DNA of 64,000 bases from Treponema sp. (GCA_024400915.1 JAKSLX010000003.1:1-64000), one strand, 5' to 3'. Numbered from the stretch's first letter, positions 34,166 to 43,621 are shown. A program made the numbers and translations. Notes: a model not told the origin generated them from the letters alone.

Positions 34166-34935
34166 TGATTAAACTGGACTCTATCCGCTCCGACAAAATC
34201 TGGGGTTACGAAAACTGGATTGCTTCTACACATCCAAACGGAATGCAAAAAGAGTTTTATGATTTTGCCGGGGGAGATTATCCTCTTCTTGTAAAGGTAA
34301 TTCAAGCTGACGACACTTTGAGCGTTCAGGTTCATCCTGATGATGAAGTTGCTTCCCGCCTTGAAAATTGTCGTGGAAAGACTGAATGCTGGTATGTGCT
34401 TTCTGCAAGAAAAGGTGCACAGCTGGTTTATGGACTTGATGACACTTATACACCTGATGAACTTAGGGAAGCCATTGAGGACGAAAGCCTTGAGGACATG
34501 CTTTTCTATGCCGATGTAAAGGCCGGAGATTTCATTTACATTCCTGCAGGAACCGTTCACGCCATTGGAGGTGGATTAAGGCTTCTCGAAGTCCAGCAGT
34601 CAAGCGACATTACCTACCGACTCTATGACTGGGGTAGAGGAAGGGAATGCCATGTTGAAAAGGGTATTGCCTGTATAAATGAAAGCGGTATTCAGGAAAT
34701 TGTTCCTTTTGACGGAGATTTTGACTGTCCGTATTTTGGACTTGTGGAAATTGATGTTGATGGAAAGTTTGAGGAAAAAGTTGATGGTTTCGATGTTGTC
34801 CTCTATTTTGTTTTGGATGGTGCTGGAAAAATCAATGGGACAGATGTCTCTAAGGAAGATATTTTTGCCTTCAAGAAGGGGGAAACTCTTGATGCTGAAG
34901 GTTCCATCAAACTGATGAAAATACTTTCAAAGTAA
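34165..34935 (+). CDS. manA: Mannose-6-phosphate isomerase, short class I
   Basis: A 256-residue cupin interconverting mannose 6-phosphate and fructose 6-phosphate. Zinc ligands are visible in QVHPDDE, GKTECWYVL and PAGTVHAIGGG, and the closing SSDITYRLYDWGR is characteristic. It is shorter than the enterobacterial enzyme, as in Firmicutes and spirochaetes. It is translationally coupled to the nucleotidyltransferase upstream. Confidence 0.92.
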   Translation: MIKLDSIRSDKIWGYENWIASTHPNGMQKEFYDFAGGDYPLLVKVIQADDTLSVQVHPDDEVASRLENCRGKTECWYVLSARKGAQLVYGLDDTYTPDELREAIEDESLEDMLFYADVKAGDFIYIPAGTVHAIGGGLRLLEVQQSSDITYRLYDWGRGRECHVEKGIACINESGIQEIVPFDGDFDCPYFGLVEIDVDGKFEEKVDGFDVVLYFVLDGAGKINGTDVSKEDIFAFKKGETLDAEGSIKLMKILSK

Positions 34936-34961
34936 TATCCATATTTTAAAATCTAATGTTG

Positions 34962-34992
34962 CACAATGTCTTTCTTTTAAAAAGGCATTGTG
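34962..34992. promoter_or_regulatory. 12-bp hairpin upstream of lon
   Basis: CACAATGTCTTT (34962-34973), a 7-nt loop and AAAGGCATTGTG (34981-34992), with one G-U pair. It could end the manA transcript or act as an operator for lon; the nearest T-run is 10 nt downstream, not adjacent. A TATATT (35016-35021) ends 7 nt before the lon ATG. Confidence 0.5.
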
Positions 34993-35028
34993 TGGTAAAA
35001 TTCCATTTTTTTTATTATATTTATTCAT

Positions 35029-37434
35029 ATGAAAATACCAAATAAAGACGATATCTTGGGTGGACTCCCTGCAGAAAAGCCCCTCCCTGTAAAACTTAAT
35101 ATACTTCCAATTGGTGGCAGACCGATTTTCCCTGGAATTTTTACTCCGCTCATGATTAATGCGGAAGAAGACATAAAGGTAATAGAAGATTCCATGAACG
35201 GTGACGGTTATGTGGGCATCGTAATGCTCAAGGAAGACAAGGATAATCCTACTTCCGTTGACCTTCATAATGTTGGAACTGTTGCTCGAATCATAAAGAG
35301 AATCAATCTTCCTGATGGTGGAATGAATGTTTTTGTTTCTACTTTGGAAAGATTCAAGATTCGCAAGATTCTCAATACTCAGAATCCAATTGCCGCTGCT
35401 GTTGAATATCTTGAAGACAAGGAAGACAATACTTTTGAAGTAAAGGCTTTGACCCGTGCCCTCATCAGCGAAATGAAGGAAATCAGCGAGAACAATCCCA
35501 TGTTCAGCGAGGATATGAGGCTCAATATGGTCAACATTGATCAGCCTGGTAAAATTGCCGATTTCATTGTTTCTATCCTCAATATAGATAAATCAGAACA
35601 GCAGAAAGTTCTTGAAATGCAGAATGTGCGCCAGAGAATGGAGCAGGTTCTCGTTTACATCAAAAAGGAACAGGAAATTTTCCGCGTTCAGAAAAAGATT
35701 CAGGCAGAACTTAACGAAAAGGTAGAAAAAAATCAGCGTGAATATTTCCTCCGTGAAGAACTAAAAAGCATTCAGGAAGAACTTGGAATCTCAGGTTCTT
35801 CAAAGGAAAGCGAATACCAGAAATTCAAGGATAAGCTTGATTCCTTTAATCTTGAAGGTGAAGCAAAGGAAACTGCTTACGGGGAACTTACAAAATTCCA
35901 GATGCTGGATCCTCACGACAGCGAATACAATTTGAGTCGCAACTATCTTGAAATACTTACATCTCTTCCATGGAATGATGTTCCTGTGGAAGACTACAGC
36001 CTTGATGGTGCTTCACACATTCTTGATGCGGACCACTATGGCCTTTATGATGTAAAAAAGCGCATTGTTGAATATCTTTCTGTTCGCCTTCTCAAGCACG
36101 ACGGTAAGGGCAGCGTCCTCATCCTTGTTGGTCCACCGGGTGTCGGCAAGACTTCTGTAGGTCGCTCCATTGCCAATGCCATGAACAAAAAATTCTATCG
36201 CTTTAGTGTCGGCGGTGAACATGATGAAGGTAAGATCAAGGGATATAGAAGAACCTACATCGGTTCCATGCCAGGTCAGATTATTCAGGGGCTCAAGATT
36301 ACAAAGTCCAAGTCTCCGGTTTTCATGATCGACGAAGTGGACAAGATGAATGCAAGTGCACAGGGTGATCCAAGTGCCGCTTTGCTCGAGGTTCTTGACC
36401 CAGAGCAGAATGCGACATTCCGCGATACATACCTTGATGTGCCATTTGATCTTAGCAATGTTTTCTTCATTCTTACGGCAAATACCCTTGATACTATTCC
36501 TGGTCCTCTTCTTGACCGTGCGGAAATCATTGAGCTTTCCGGATATATCGATCAGGAAAAAATTGAAATTGCCAAGAAGTACATCGTTCCAAAGAATCTT
36601 GAAAAGAATGGCCTTAAGAAAAATCAGGTTAAGTATACAAAGCAGGCTTTAGCCCTCATTGCCACAGAATATGCCCGTGAAGCAGGCATGCGCAACTACG
36701 AAAAGTGCATAGATAAAATAAACCGCAAGATTGTTACGGAGCAGGTTAAGGCCTTTGAAAGCAAAGGTAAGACTGGAGCCGATAAGATTTCAGCTGGCTT
36801 TGCTAAGAAATCATTCTCTGTGGATGTACCTGAAGTAAGAAAATACCTTGGAAAGGCTGTTTTTGATGAAAGTCAGATAAAGACAGCTTCTGTTCCTGGA
36901 ACTGCCATTGGCCTTGCCTGGACAAGTATGGGCGGAGATACTCTTCTTCTTGAAAGTATTGCCTTCAAGACAGATAAGGGCGGATTGCAGCTTACAGGGC
37001 AGATGGGCGATGTAATGAAGGAAAGTGCCCAGATTGCCATGAACTGGGTAAAGCAGCATGCAATTTCCAATGGAATCAAGGACAGCAAGTGGTTTGAAGA
37101 GTATACCATTCATCTTCACATTCCTGAGGGTGCAACTCCAAAAGATGGTCCAAGTGCCGGAATCACAATGGCAACAACCTTCATGTCTTTACTTACCGGT
37201 AAGAAAATAAAGGCAAACGTTGCCATGACCGGAGAACTTAGCCTTACAGGTCAGGTTTTGCCAATTGGCGGACTAAGGGAAAAAACCGTTGCTGCAAAAC
37301 GCAACAAGATCAAGACAATCCTGATTCCAAAAGCCAATGAAAGGGATCTTGCAGACATTCCTGAACATGTAAAGAAGGGAATAAAGTTCATTCCTGTAAG
37401 CCATGTCATGGAAGTAATTGATAATGTTTTTTAA
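35029..37434 (+). CDS. lon: ATP-dependent Lon protease
   Basis: An 801-residue protein of ordinary bacterial LonA length. The N-terminal substrate domain (1-300) begins LPVKLNILPIGGRPIFPG. The AAA+ module has Walker A GPPGVGKTS near residue 366 and Walker B FMIDEVDKM. The protease domain carries the catalytic Ser in KDGPSAG (about 706) and Lys in LREKTVAAKR (about 750). It degrades misfolded and regulatory proteins in the cytoplasm. No Shine-Dalgarno is present before the ATG, and a -10-like TATATT stands 7 nt upstream. Confidence 0.97.
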   Translation: MKIPNKDDILGGLPAEKPLPVKLNILPIGGRPIFPGIFTPLMINAEEDIKVIEDSMNGDGYVGIVMLKEDKDNPTSVDLHNVGTVARIIKRINLPDGGMNVFVSTLERFKIRKILNTQNPIAAAVEYLEDKEDNTFEVKALTRALISEMKEISENNPMFSEDMRLNMVNIDQPGKIADFIVSILNIDKSEQQKVLEMQNVRQRMEQVLVYIKKEQEIFRVQKKIQAELNEKVEKNQREYFLREELKSIQEELGISGSSKESEYQKFKDKLDSFNLEGEAKETAYGELTKFQMLDPHDSEYNLSRNYLEILTSLPWNDVPVEDYSLDGASHILDADHYGLYDVKKRIVEYLSVRLLKHDGKGSVLILVGPPGVGKTSVGRSIANAMNKKFYRFSVGGEHDEGKIKGYRRTYIGSMPGQIIQGLKITKSKSPVFMIDEVDKMNASAQGDPSAALLEVLDPEQNATFRDTYLDVPFDLSNVFFILTANTLDTIPGPLLDRAEIIELSGYIDQEKIEIAKKYIVPKNLEKNGLKKNQVKYTKQALALIATEYAREAGMRNYEKCIDKINRKIVTEQVKAFESKGKTGADKISAGFAKKSFSVDVPEVRKYLGKAVFDESQIKTASVPGTAIGLAWTSMGGDTLLLESIAFKTDKGGLQLTGQMGDVMKESAQIAMNWVKQHAISNGIKDSKWFEEYTIHLHIPEGATPKDGPSAGITMATTFMSLLTGKKIKANVAMTGELSLTGQVLPIGGLREKTVAAKRNKIKTILIPKANERDLADIPEHVKKGIKFIPVSHVMEVIDNVF

Positions 37435-37453
37435 CTGCTTGATTTAAAATAGG

Positions 37454-37483
37454 AAAGGGCTTCCGAGTAATCGGAAGCCCTTT
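37454..37483. terminator. Bidirectional terminator between lon and the pump gene
   Basis: A 13-bp stem AAAGGGCTTCCGA/TCGGAAGCCCTTT with loop GTAA, between convergent genes. Confidence 0.85.
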
Positions 37484-37494
37484 TGTATTGGTTT

Positions 37495-40488
37495 TTATTC
37501 GTCTTTTTCTTCTGGTTTGATGAATTTAGGATCTGAAAGGTTCAGAATACCAGGAATGATTGTCATTGCAAGGAAGCTTGATGTAAACATAACGATTGCA
37601 ACAAGAACACCAAGGTAGCGGAGGATGACGAATTTTGAAAGACAAAGGACAACGAATCCAAGACCTACTGCAAGGGCGTTTGTAACGATACCGTGACCGC
37701 TTTTCTTGAAGGTTTCCTTTGTTACTGCGACGATGTCATCAGACTTGCTTCTTTCTTCCTTGTATGTCGAAAGGAAGTGGATTGTATAGTCAATGCCGAC
37801 ACCAACTGCAACGGAAGCGATGATGCTAGTAATGAGGTCTAGGTTTATTCCTGTGAATCCCATCATCATGTAGTTGAGAAGGATTGTAAATGCAAGTGGA
37901 ATTGCACCAACAACGCCAGCCCATCCAGACTTGAATGAAATGGATATGATGATGAAAACTGAAAGAAGAGAAATCAGCAAGCTTGTAAGCTGGCTTGAAA
38001 CAATCATGTCAGTCATTGTGTATTCCATTTCACCAGGACCAGTTGCCTTGAGTGTGTAGCCTTCTGGGAAGTTTTCCTTGGCATAGGCTTCGGCAGCCTT
38101 GATGATGTAACCTGTGTTTGTTGTGTTGTGGTTTCTGAGCTGACAGGTAATGCGCATTGACTTTGAACTTGTATTGCCGTCGGCAAATTCGTCGAGGGAA
38201 CCACTCAAAAGGATGATGAGTCCGTTGATTACCTTCTTAAGGTCTTCGTGAGTCTTTACACGGTATTTTTCTGCATCGTATGGAATTTCATAATATGCTT
38301 TTCCTGCAAAGTTAAGGTCCTTAAGGAGAATGTCGATGATTGCATCAACGCTTGCATTTTTTCCGCCGGCTTCCGAGTATGCCCTGTTGAAAGCATCGAG
38401 AACATCGTTTGCTGTGTATGTACCATTGAGCATCTGTGTGTACTTTTCATTTGGATGTGGAATTGATGTATCAATGAATTCATCTGTCGAAGTTGTTTCA
38501 CCGAAATCTCCGAAATCACCAAAGTCCATGTCACCCAAATCTACATCGCCAAAGTCCATGTCGAATGATTCTGCCGAAGTTTCTGCATTTTCTGCAGGTG
38601 TTTCAGGAACATAGGTTGCTGGGTCATTGAATACCTGATTGATTCTCTTGACGAACGAAGTGAGAGAAACAATTTTTCCGATTTCAGGGAATTTCTTTTC
38701 AAGGTATTCTTCCATTCCGTCTACAGCTTTGAGGATGTCTGGATTTGAAATATCTCCTTTTTCTGGACCTTCAACAAGGAAGAATACGCTGTTTGTTCCA
38801 GCAAAAGAATTGTCTACATAATCGATGTCCTTTCTGAAGTCGGAATCTTTAGGAAAGTAATTTATGAGTGCTGTATCAACCTTAAGTAGTTTTAATCCTG
38901 CAAAAGAAAGGATGATGATCAACAGTGATGTGAGTGTAAGTCTTGTGTGTGAGCCACAGAAAAATTTAAAGATAGAATAAAGTGTGTCTCCGTTTGCTTC
39001 ATCTTCAGACTTGTTTCCACGGAGGTTTGAAAGGCGTTCAAGTTTTGCCTTAACTTTCTTTGTTGCCCGCTTAATAATCTTAAGGTCGCGTTTTTTTGAA
39101 ATTGTTTTTGGATCCTTAAGAAGAAGAATTGCTGGTATGAATGTTACTGAAAGAATGAGGGAAATTCCAACACCTATGGCTGTAAAGATTGAGAAAGAAT
39201 GTAGAGGCTGGAGAGGGCTTGTGATCAAAGAAATGAAACCGACTACAGTCGTAATTCCTGCAAGAAGAACTGCAGTCCATACTTCCTTAAGTCCGCGGAG
39301 AAGTGCTTCTTCATGCATCTCCTTTGTAATTTCACCTGTAAGTTTTTCCACTTCTACATAGTAGTGAGTAAGGACATGAATTCCGTATGCTGATCCGACT
39401 GCAATCAGTGCAACCGGAATGACGCTTGAAACGAGAGTGAATGTATATCCTAAAAGTCCCATGAGACCTACGGAAATTGAAGCTGACATGAGAACTGTAA
39501 CCAATGGAAGGATAGTTCCTTCCAAAGTGTGGAAACTCAAATAGAGGGAAATGATTACGACAACTGCAACGAGAGGAATGAGGCCAACAAGGTCGCTCAT
39601 CATGTATTCCTTTGAGTTCTTTGACTGAACAGGTTCACCTACAATCTTTACAAGAAGCTTTTTGCCTGCTGTTTCCTTTTCAACGATTTTTGTAACTTGC
39701 TTCAATACAAACTGCTGACGTGCAGAATCGTTTTTGGCACTGTTTGCGTTGTAGTATTCTTCTTCTGCCTTTTCAATTGCTTCTGCATCGTGAGTTTTTT
39801 TAGCAGCCTTAAGGGCTACCTTTGCTTCTGTAATTCTTGTATTGATTGCAAGTTTTACAGTCTTAAGATTTGCCTTTGCTTCTGCAATTTTTTCCTTGTC
39901 TCCGCTTAACTTTGCTTCGTTAAGAAGATTCTGTGCTTCAGTAAGCTGCATCTTTGTTTCGCCGTTTGGCTTGACTGTAATCTGCATCTGAGAACCGGTA
40001 AAGTCGTCGTTGAGGATTACGCGGTTGTACATGTCTTCCCAAGACTGAACCCTGAGCTTAAGGTTCTTGATTGATTCCTGTGTAAGAAGTCCGTCAGGCG
40101 TATTGAAGTCTTCTTCCGGAATGATATTTGTTGCTGAAATCGATCCATCCTGATTGCATACATAGTCGATGTTTGTAACTGACTTTACGTCTTCAATGTT
40201 GTCGATGAGCTTAACCTGTTCCGAGATTTTTCTGATTACATCAAGGTATTCAGGTGTAAGGATTGTTCCGTCTTTTGCATCGATTACTACGCCGATACTC
40301 AGCATTGAACCGAAAGTTTCTTCAGTTGCGTTCATGCGGTCGTAGGATTCATCCTTTTGAGGGAAGAACTGTCTAAGGGAGTTGTCCATCTGGAGTCTTG
40401 TGATGAAGAACCCGAAAAATCCAGTAAGAGCTACGCAAGTAATTATGATAGCCCATGGGTGCTTGAAAAATTTCTTAAGAAGATTCAT
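37495..40488 (-). CDS. MMPL/RND-superfamily exporter
   Basis: A 997-residue inner-membrane protein with the two-fold RND plan: helix 1, a large periplasmic loop, a five-helix sterol-sensing-like bundle (about 300-470), helix 7, a second loop and a final bundle (about 800-990). Loop 1 has an unusual Lys/Ala-rich coiled coil (about 170-265). Loop 2 has an acidic DFGDVDLGDMDFGDFGDFGE stretch (about 650). It has the size of HpnN/MMPL lipid exporters. It is cotranscribed with a LolA-like protein and a barrel, so an inner-to-outer membrane lipid or hydrophobe route is likely (inference). Confidence 0.85.
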   Translation of the reverse strand: MNLLKKFFKHPWAIIITCVALTGFFGFFITRLQMDNSLRQFFPQKDESYDRMNATEETFGSMLSIGVVIDAKDGTILTPEYLDVIRKISEQVKLIDNIEDVKSVTNIDYVCNQDGSISATNIIPEEDFNTPDGLLTQESIKNLKLRVQSWEDMYNRVILNDDFTGSQMQITVKPNGETKMQLTEAQNLLNEAKLSGDKEKIAEAKANLKTVKLAINTRITEAKVALKAAKKTHDAEAIEKAEEEYYNANSAKNDSARQQFVLKQVTKIVEKETAGKKLLVKIVGEPVQSKNSKEYMMSDLVGLIPLVAVVVIISLYLSFHTLEGTILPLVTVLMSASISVGLMGLLGYTFTLVSSVIPVALIAVGSAYGIHVLTHYYVEVEKLTGEITKEMHEEALLRGLKEVWTAVLLAGITTVVGFISLITSPLQPLHSFSIFTAIGVGISLILSVTFIPAILLLKDPKTISKKRDLKIIKRATKKVKAKLERLSNLRGNKSEDEANGDTLYSIFKFFCGSHTRLTLTSLLIIILSFAGLKLLKVDTALINYFPKDSDFRKDIDYVDNSFAGTNSVFFLVEGPEKGDISNPDILKAVDGMEEYLEKKFPEIGKIVSLTSFVKRINQVFNDPATYVPETPAENAETSAESFDMDFGDVDLGDMDFGDFGDFGETTSTDEFIDTSIPHPNEKYTQMLNGTYTANDVLDAFNRAYSEAGGKNASVDAIIDILLKDLNFAGKAYYEIPYDAEKYRVKTHEDLKKVINGLIILLSGSLDEFADGNTSSKSMRITCQLRNHNTTNTGYIIKAAEAYAKENFPEGYTLKATGPGEMEYTMTDMIVSSQLTSLLISLLSVFIIISISFKSGWAGVVGAIPLAFTILLNYMMMGFTGINLDLITSIIASVAVGVGIDYTIHFLSTYKEERSKSDDIVAVTKETFKKSGHGIVTNALAVGLGFVVLCLSKFVILRYLGVLVAIVMFTSSFLAMTIIPGILNLSDPKFIKPEEKDE

Positions 40489-40523
40489 TTTCTTTTCCTT
40501 CTATATTTTTTGTTTCTGAACTA

Positions 40524-42059
40524 TTAGAATTTGCACTTTACGCCAACACCAATGTAGCTGTTGTTGAAGTTTCCGTCACCTTTGCCTGACCATTCTGCAA
40601 ATTCGCTGTTTTCATCCTTTGCGTACATTAAAAGACCGCTTACTGTAAATGTAATGTCCTGGTTTGGCTTGAAATTTACCTTTGGCATTACGGCAAGGTC
40701 ACCTCTTTCTATGCTCCAGAGGGCAGTAACTTCAGGTTCAATCTTTCCGTTTTTCCAGCTGTCTGTAATGTTGATTACAAGGTGGTTTGTCGTATACCTG
40801 TCCTTTGCATCGTAGTCAACGTCATACATACTGAGAACTGAAGCATAAGGTGCTCCGAATACTTCCTTGATGCCGTCTCCGTTCTTAACCTTGTCTTTAT
40901 TAAGAATGTATGTACCTGTTTCCTGGATGTTTACGTTTATGTTGCTGATTGGAAGGTCAATGTCAAATCCGCCAAGCCACTGGATGCTGTTGTTGTGTAC
41001 CCAAGGGTTTGTTCCGTCTGTATCTGCAGTAAGGTTGTAACAGAGTTCTCCGCGAAGGTTGAGTTTCCAGAAAATCGTTGCGGCTTCAAGACCGAAAGTC
41101 TGCTTGCGGTCAAAGTCAAATTCAGGAAGCACTGCATTGCCTCCAAGTTTTGCACGGATTGCTTTTTCTGAATTTACAGAAACCTGCTTGTAGTGGCCGT
41201 AGTAGTAGCTTGCGCCAAGATCAAAATTTCCCACCGTTCCTGTAAGGCGGAGTCCTGCCTGGTTGTATTTGAGACTATTTGTGTCAGGGTAGAGTGCAGA
41301 TGGATTTGAACTGAGTCTGTTTGCTTCAGAAAGAATCTTCATCTGAGTTGCAGGATTAGAAGCTGCTGCATACTGGAATGCAACAATGCCTTCTGCAGTA
41401 TTCTTGAGGTTCTTTACCTTTGCAGGTGTCCATCTTCCGTCCGTTGCAAAACGGTCTGCTTCCATTCCTGGTGTCCATATTGCCTCAAGAACCATATTGT
41501 TCCTTGGAAGAGCGTAGCTGGTCTTTAGCATTGGAACTGCAATTCTTCTGTCCTTATATAATGGAACGATAAAGTCTGAATAATCGTCTGCGTTGAAGTT
41601 GTCGATTACATGAAGGCGGTCTCCCTTTCCCCAGATGGTGCGCATCTTTCCAGCTTCAACTGTAAGGGCGCTGTCCATGAATATTCCACGTACTAGGGCT
41701 TCATCAAGTATATCTTCCCTGTTGTTGTTGAGGGTGTTTCTGTCAAACTTAAGGTTTACTTCGGCTTCTACTGTTGCACCAGAATACTTGAAGTTAAGCT
41801 TTGCATTAGGTTTGTTTGTCGTGTTGATGTCCTTGATGCCGTTTTCCCTATTGATTCCTTCTTTCGTTGAATCTGTATCAAGGTAACCGCGTGCTTCAAT
41901 TCCTGCTTCTCCGCTGATGGAAACTGGAATTGAAACTCCAGAAGATGTTCCGCCACCAATGTCACCGAAATCACCAAAGTCATCAAAGTCCTGGGCAAAG
42001 GCTCCAAGACAGGTTAGGGCAGAAAGGGCTGCAATTGCAGTATATTTTGTAATCTTCAT
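40524..42059 (-). CDS. Outer-membrane beta-barrel protein, family copy 2
   Basis: A 511-residue exported barrel: signal peptide MKITKYTAIAALSALTCLGAFA, then mature start QDFDDFGDFGDIGGG. It is homologous to the 25503-27236 protein (EAGKMRTIWGKGDRLHVIDNF, YKDRRIAVPM) and ends in GVKCKF. The FGD-rich N-terminus echoes an FGD-rich segment in the second periplasmic loop of the pump. It is placed between LolA-like and pump genes, so probably the outer-membrane partner of that pump. A small hairpin with T's stands just upstream and may lower its transcription. Confidence 0.75.
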   Translation of the reverse strand: MKITKYTAIAALSALTCLGAFAQDFDDFGDFGDIGGGTSSGVSIPVSISGEAGIEARGYLDTDSTKEGINRENGIKDINTTNKPNAKLNFKYSGATVEAEVNLKFDRNTLNNNREDILDEALVRGIFMDSALTVEAGKMRTIWGKGDRLHVIDNFNADDYSDFIVPLYKDRRIAVPMLKTSYALPRNNMVLEAIWTPGMEADRFATDGRWTPAKVKNLKNTAEGIVAFQYAAASNPATQMKILSEANRLSSNPSALYPDTNSLKYNQAGLRLTGTVGNFDLGASYYYGHYKQVSVNSEKAIRAKLGGNAVLPEFDFDRKQTFGLEAATIFWKLNLRGELCYNLTADTDGTNPWVHNNSIQWLGGFDIDLPISNINVNIQETGTYILNKDKVKNGDGIKEVFGAPYASVLSMYDVDYDAKDRYTTNHLVINITDSWKNGKIEPEVTALWSIERGDLAVMPKVNFKPNQDITFTVSGLLMYAKDENSEFAEWSGKGDGNFNNSYIGVGVKCKF

Positions 42060-42071
42060 TGTTGTATCCTC

Positions 42072-42105
42072 AAAAAATCGGACTGCCCGTAAGCAAGACA
42101 GTCCG
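42072..42105 (-). terminator. Weak terminator/attenuator inside the pump operon
   Basis: On the minus strand CGGACTG pairs with CAGTCCG (42080-42086/42099-42105) and is followed by ATTTTTT, 13 nt before the barrel ATG. It may set the ratio of the LolA-like protein to barrel and pump. Confidence 0.6.
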
Positions 42106-42142
42106 TCAGTGTGATGTTTTTTTTTAGAGTCGGTTAATATTT

Positions 42143-42952
42143 TTATTTTCCAGTCTTCAAGAAGTTCTGTGTGAATACAGTCTTAGGGTTGATGTTCATT
42201 TTCTGCATGAGGGCAAGACCCTTGTTGTCAACTACAACTGCATTAACCTTAAGGGTAGTTGTGTGTCCTGTTGCAACGTTCTTGTATTCGTTTTCTGTTG
42301 GAATGTTGTATCCGTCAACGTTCTTGATAGTCTTTACTGTAAGAACCTTTTCAAGCTTTCCTTTCTTGTCGTAAAGTTCTGTGTATACAGGGTACATTGT
42401 TTCTGTGTCAATCCAGAGAATTCTCTTTGAATACTGGCTTGAAGCGATTGGTGTACATTCAACAACCTGGCAGTTGAATCCGTTTTTTGTCTCATCTCTG
42501 AGATACTGATGGTTGTCGTCAGAAACTTCACGGGTCTTAAGGTCTCCGTATGTAGCGTCTGTTCCAAGGAATGACTTTGAATCTTCGCTTGAGTTAACGC
42601 GGCGTGGTGAAGGGTCAGTTGCAAGGCGGACAAACTTTCCGTCTTCTGGACCGTTTTCAATCTGAAGGAAGCGAGTTCCTGCATAAGATGCTGGTTCAAT
42701 GAAGTTCATTACAAGCTTTGTAATGTCTTTACCATTATCTGCCTTCTGCTGGTTTGATCCAAACTCCCAGAATACGCGGTGTTCGTCAACTGAACCGTTC
42801 TTTGAAACAAGGTTCATCTCTGCCTTTGCTACAGTATATTCAGGTTTCTTCACATCATGAACCTTTGTCATGATTTCTGTTCCCTTTGCATCTGCGAAAA
42901 CTGCTGCAATTCCCATTGCCATTACTGCTGCAACTGCTGTAAGTCTTTTCAT
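42143..42952 (-). CDS. Outer-membrane lipoprotein-sorting (LolA-like) protein, copy 2
   Basis: A 269-residue protein, start chosen at MKRLTAVAA because GGAGGATGGGATT precedes it; an ATG five codons upstream overlaps that site. The signal peptide ends AVFA. The mature part resembles the 27282-28085 protein (RRVNSSEDSKSFLGTDATYGDLK, then VFTQNFLKTGK at the end). As first gene of the LolA-like/barrel/MMPL operon it is the likely periplasmic carrier. It is divergent from an ArsR-type regulator. Confidence 0.82.
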   Translation of the reverse strand: MKRLTAVAAVMAMGIAAVFADAKGTEIMTKVHDVKKPEYTVAKAEMNLVSKNGSVDEHRVFWEFGSNQQKADNGKDITKLVMNFIEPASYAGTRFLQIENGPEDGKFVRLATDPSPRRVNSSEDSKSFLGTDATYGDLKTREVSDDNHQYLRDETKNGFNCQVVECTPIASSQYSKRILWIDTETMYPVYTELYDKKGKLEKVLTVKTIKNVDGYNIPTENEYKNVATGHTTTLKVNAVVVDNKGLALMQKMNINPKTVFTQNFLKTGK

Positions 42953-43010
42953 AATCCCATCCTCCACGATGTATAAAATTTCATTTGTTTTTTTGTTGAT
43001 TGGTTTATAC

Positions 43011-43026
43011 GTTCAAAAACTTAAAC
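43011..43026 (+). promoter_or_regulatory. Putative operator 1, pump-operon side
   Basis: GTTCAAAAACTTAAAC, with dyad GTTNAANNNNTTNAAC. It lies just downstream of the predicted start of the pump-operon transcript and matches operator 2 at 14 of 16 bases. Confidence 0.55.
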
Positions 43027-43035
43027 CATTTGATA

Positions 43036-43065
43036 TTAATATAACGCAAAAAAAAATAATTTCAA
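43036..43065 (-). promoter_or_regulatory. Putative promoter of the pump operon
   Basis: Minus strand TTGAAA (43060-43065), 16-18 nt, TATATT/TATTAA (43036-43043). Transcription would begin near 43030 and cross operator 1. Confidence 0.45.
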
Positions 43066-43093
43066 GTAATTATAACAAAAAATTAGTAAAAAA

Positions 43094-43109
43094 GTTTAAT
43101 CTTTTGAAC
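43094..43109 (-). promoter_or_regulatory. Putative operator 2, regulator side
   Basis: On the minus strand it reads GTTCAAAAGATTAAAC, the same dyad as operator 1. It ends 9 nt before the -35 box of the regulator's own promoter. Confidence 0.55.
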
Positions 43110-43118
43110 CAATATTTG

Positions 43119-43147
43119 TTGACAGCCCTTTCTTTCCCATTTATATT
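43119..43147 (+). promoter_or_regulatory. Promoter of the ArsR-type regulator
   Basis: TTGACA (43119-43124), exactly 17 nt, TATATT (43142-43147). The leader is about 23 nt and contains the Shine-Dalgarno GGAG. Confidence 0.7.
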
Positions 43148-43176
43148 CAAAATCAGAGGGGATAACTGGAGAATTT

Positions 43177-43524
43177 ATGAAAATCACAGAAGAAGACCGT
43201 GCTTTGCTCCATGATATGTTTGGAAAATGTGGTCCGCTGTTCATTGCCTTGGGTGATGAAATCAGGCAGAAGCTTATTCTTGATATTCTTGATGCGGGAG
43301 AAAACGGCATAAATGTAATGACTTTGGCGGCTGGCTCTAAGCTGTCCCGTCCTGCAATCTCGCACCATCTTAAGATCCTTAAGGATTCTGGTGTTGTAAC
43401 CTGCGAAAAACAGGGAACTCAGGCATTCTATCGGCTTGCAGTACATAAAAAGTTTGCGGAAGTAGAAAGCCTCATCCATTCAACGATCAGGATAATCGAG
43501 CAGGTCAACAGCATGGAAGGTTGA
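43177..43524 (+). CDS. ArsR-family winged-helix regulator
   Basis: A 115-residue winged-helix DNA-binding protein with LGDEIRQKLILDIL, a recognition helix LSRPAISHHLKILKDSGVV and a wing CEKQGTQAFYRLAV. The cysteine pairs of metal-sensing ArsR/SmtB proteins are not present (only single cysteines near residues 15 and 76), so a metal effector is doubtful. It is divergent from the LolA-like/barrel/pump operon with two matching dyads in the shared region, so it probably represses that operon and itself in response to an unknown, perhaps lipidic, signal. Confidence 0.88.
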   Translation: MKITEEDRALLHDMFGKCGPLFIALGDEIRQKLILDILDAGENGINVMTLAAGSKLSRPAISHHLKILKDSGVVTCEKQGTQAFYRLAVHKKFAEVESLIHSTIRIIEQVNSMEG

Positions 43525-43569
43525 AGTTCCAAGTCTGGTGGATGACATGTCCTCGACGACAATAAAAAA

Positions 43570-43598
43570 GCCCCTTCACTGAAAAACGGAGAAGGGGC
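43570..43598. terminator. Terminator between the regulator and deoC
   Basis: GCCCCTTC/GAAGGGGC (43570-43577/43591-43598). On the minus strand it runs into TTTTTT, serving deoC; on the plus strand the T-run is weaker. Confidence 0.8.
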
Positions 43599-43621
43599 AT
43601 CGTTTTGAATGTCTATGAACC

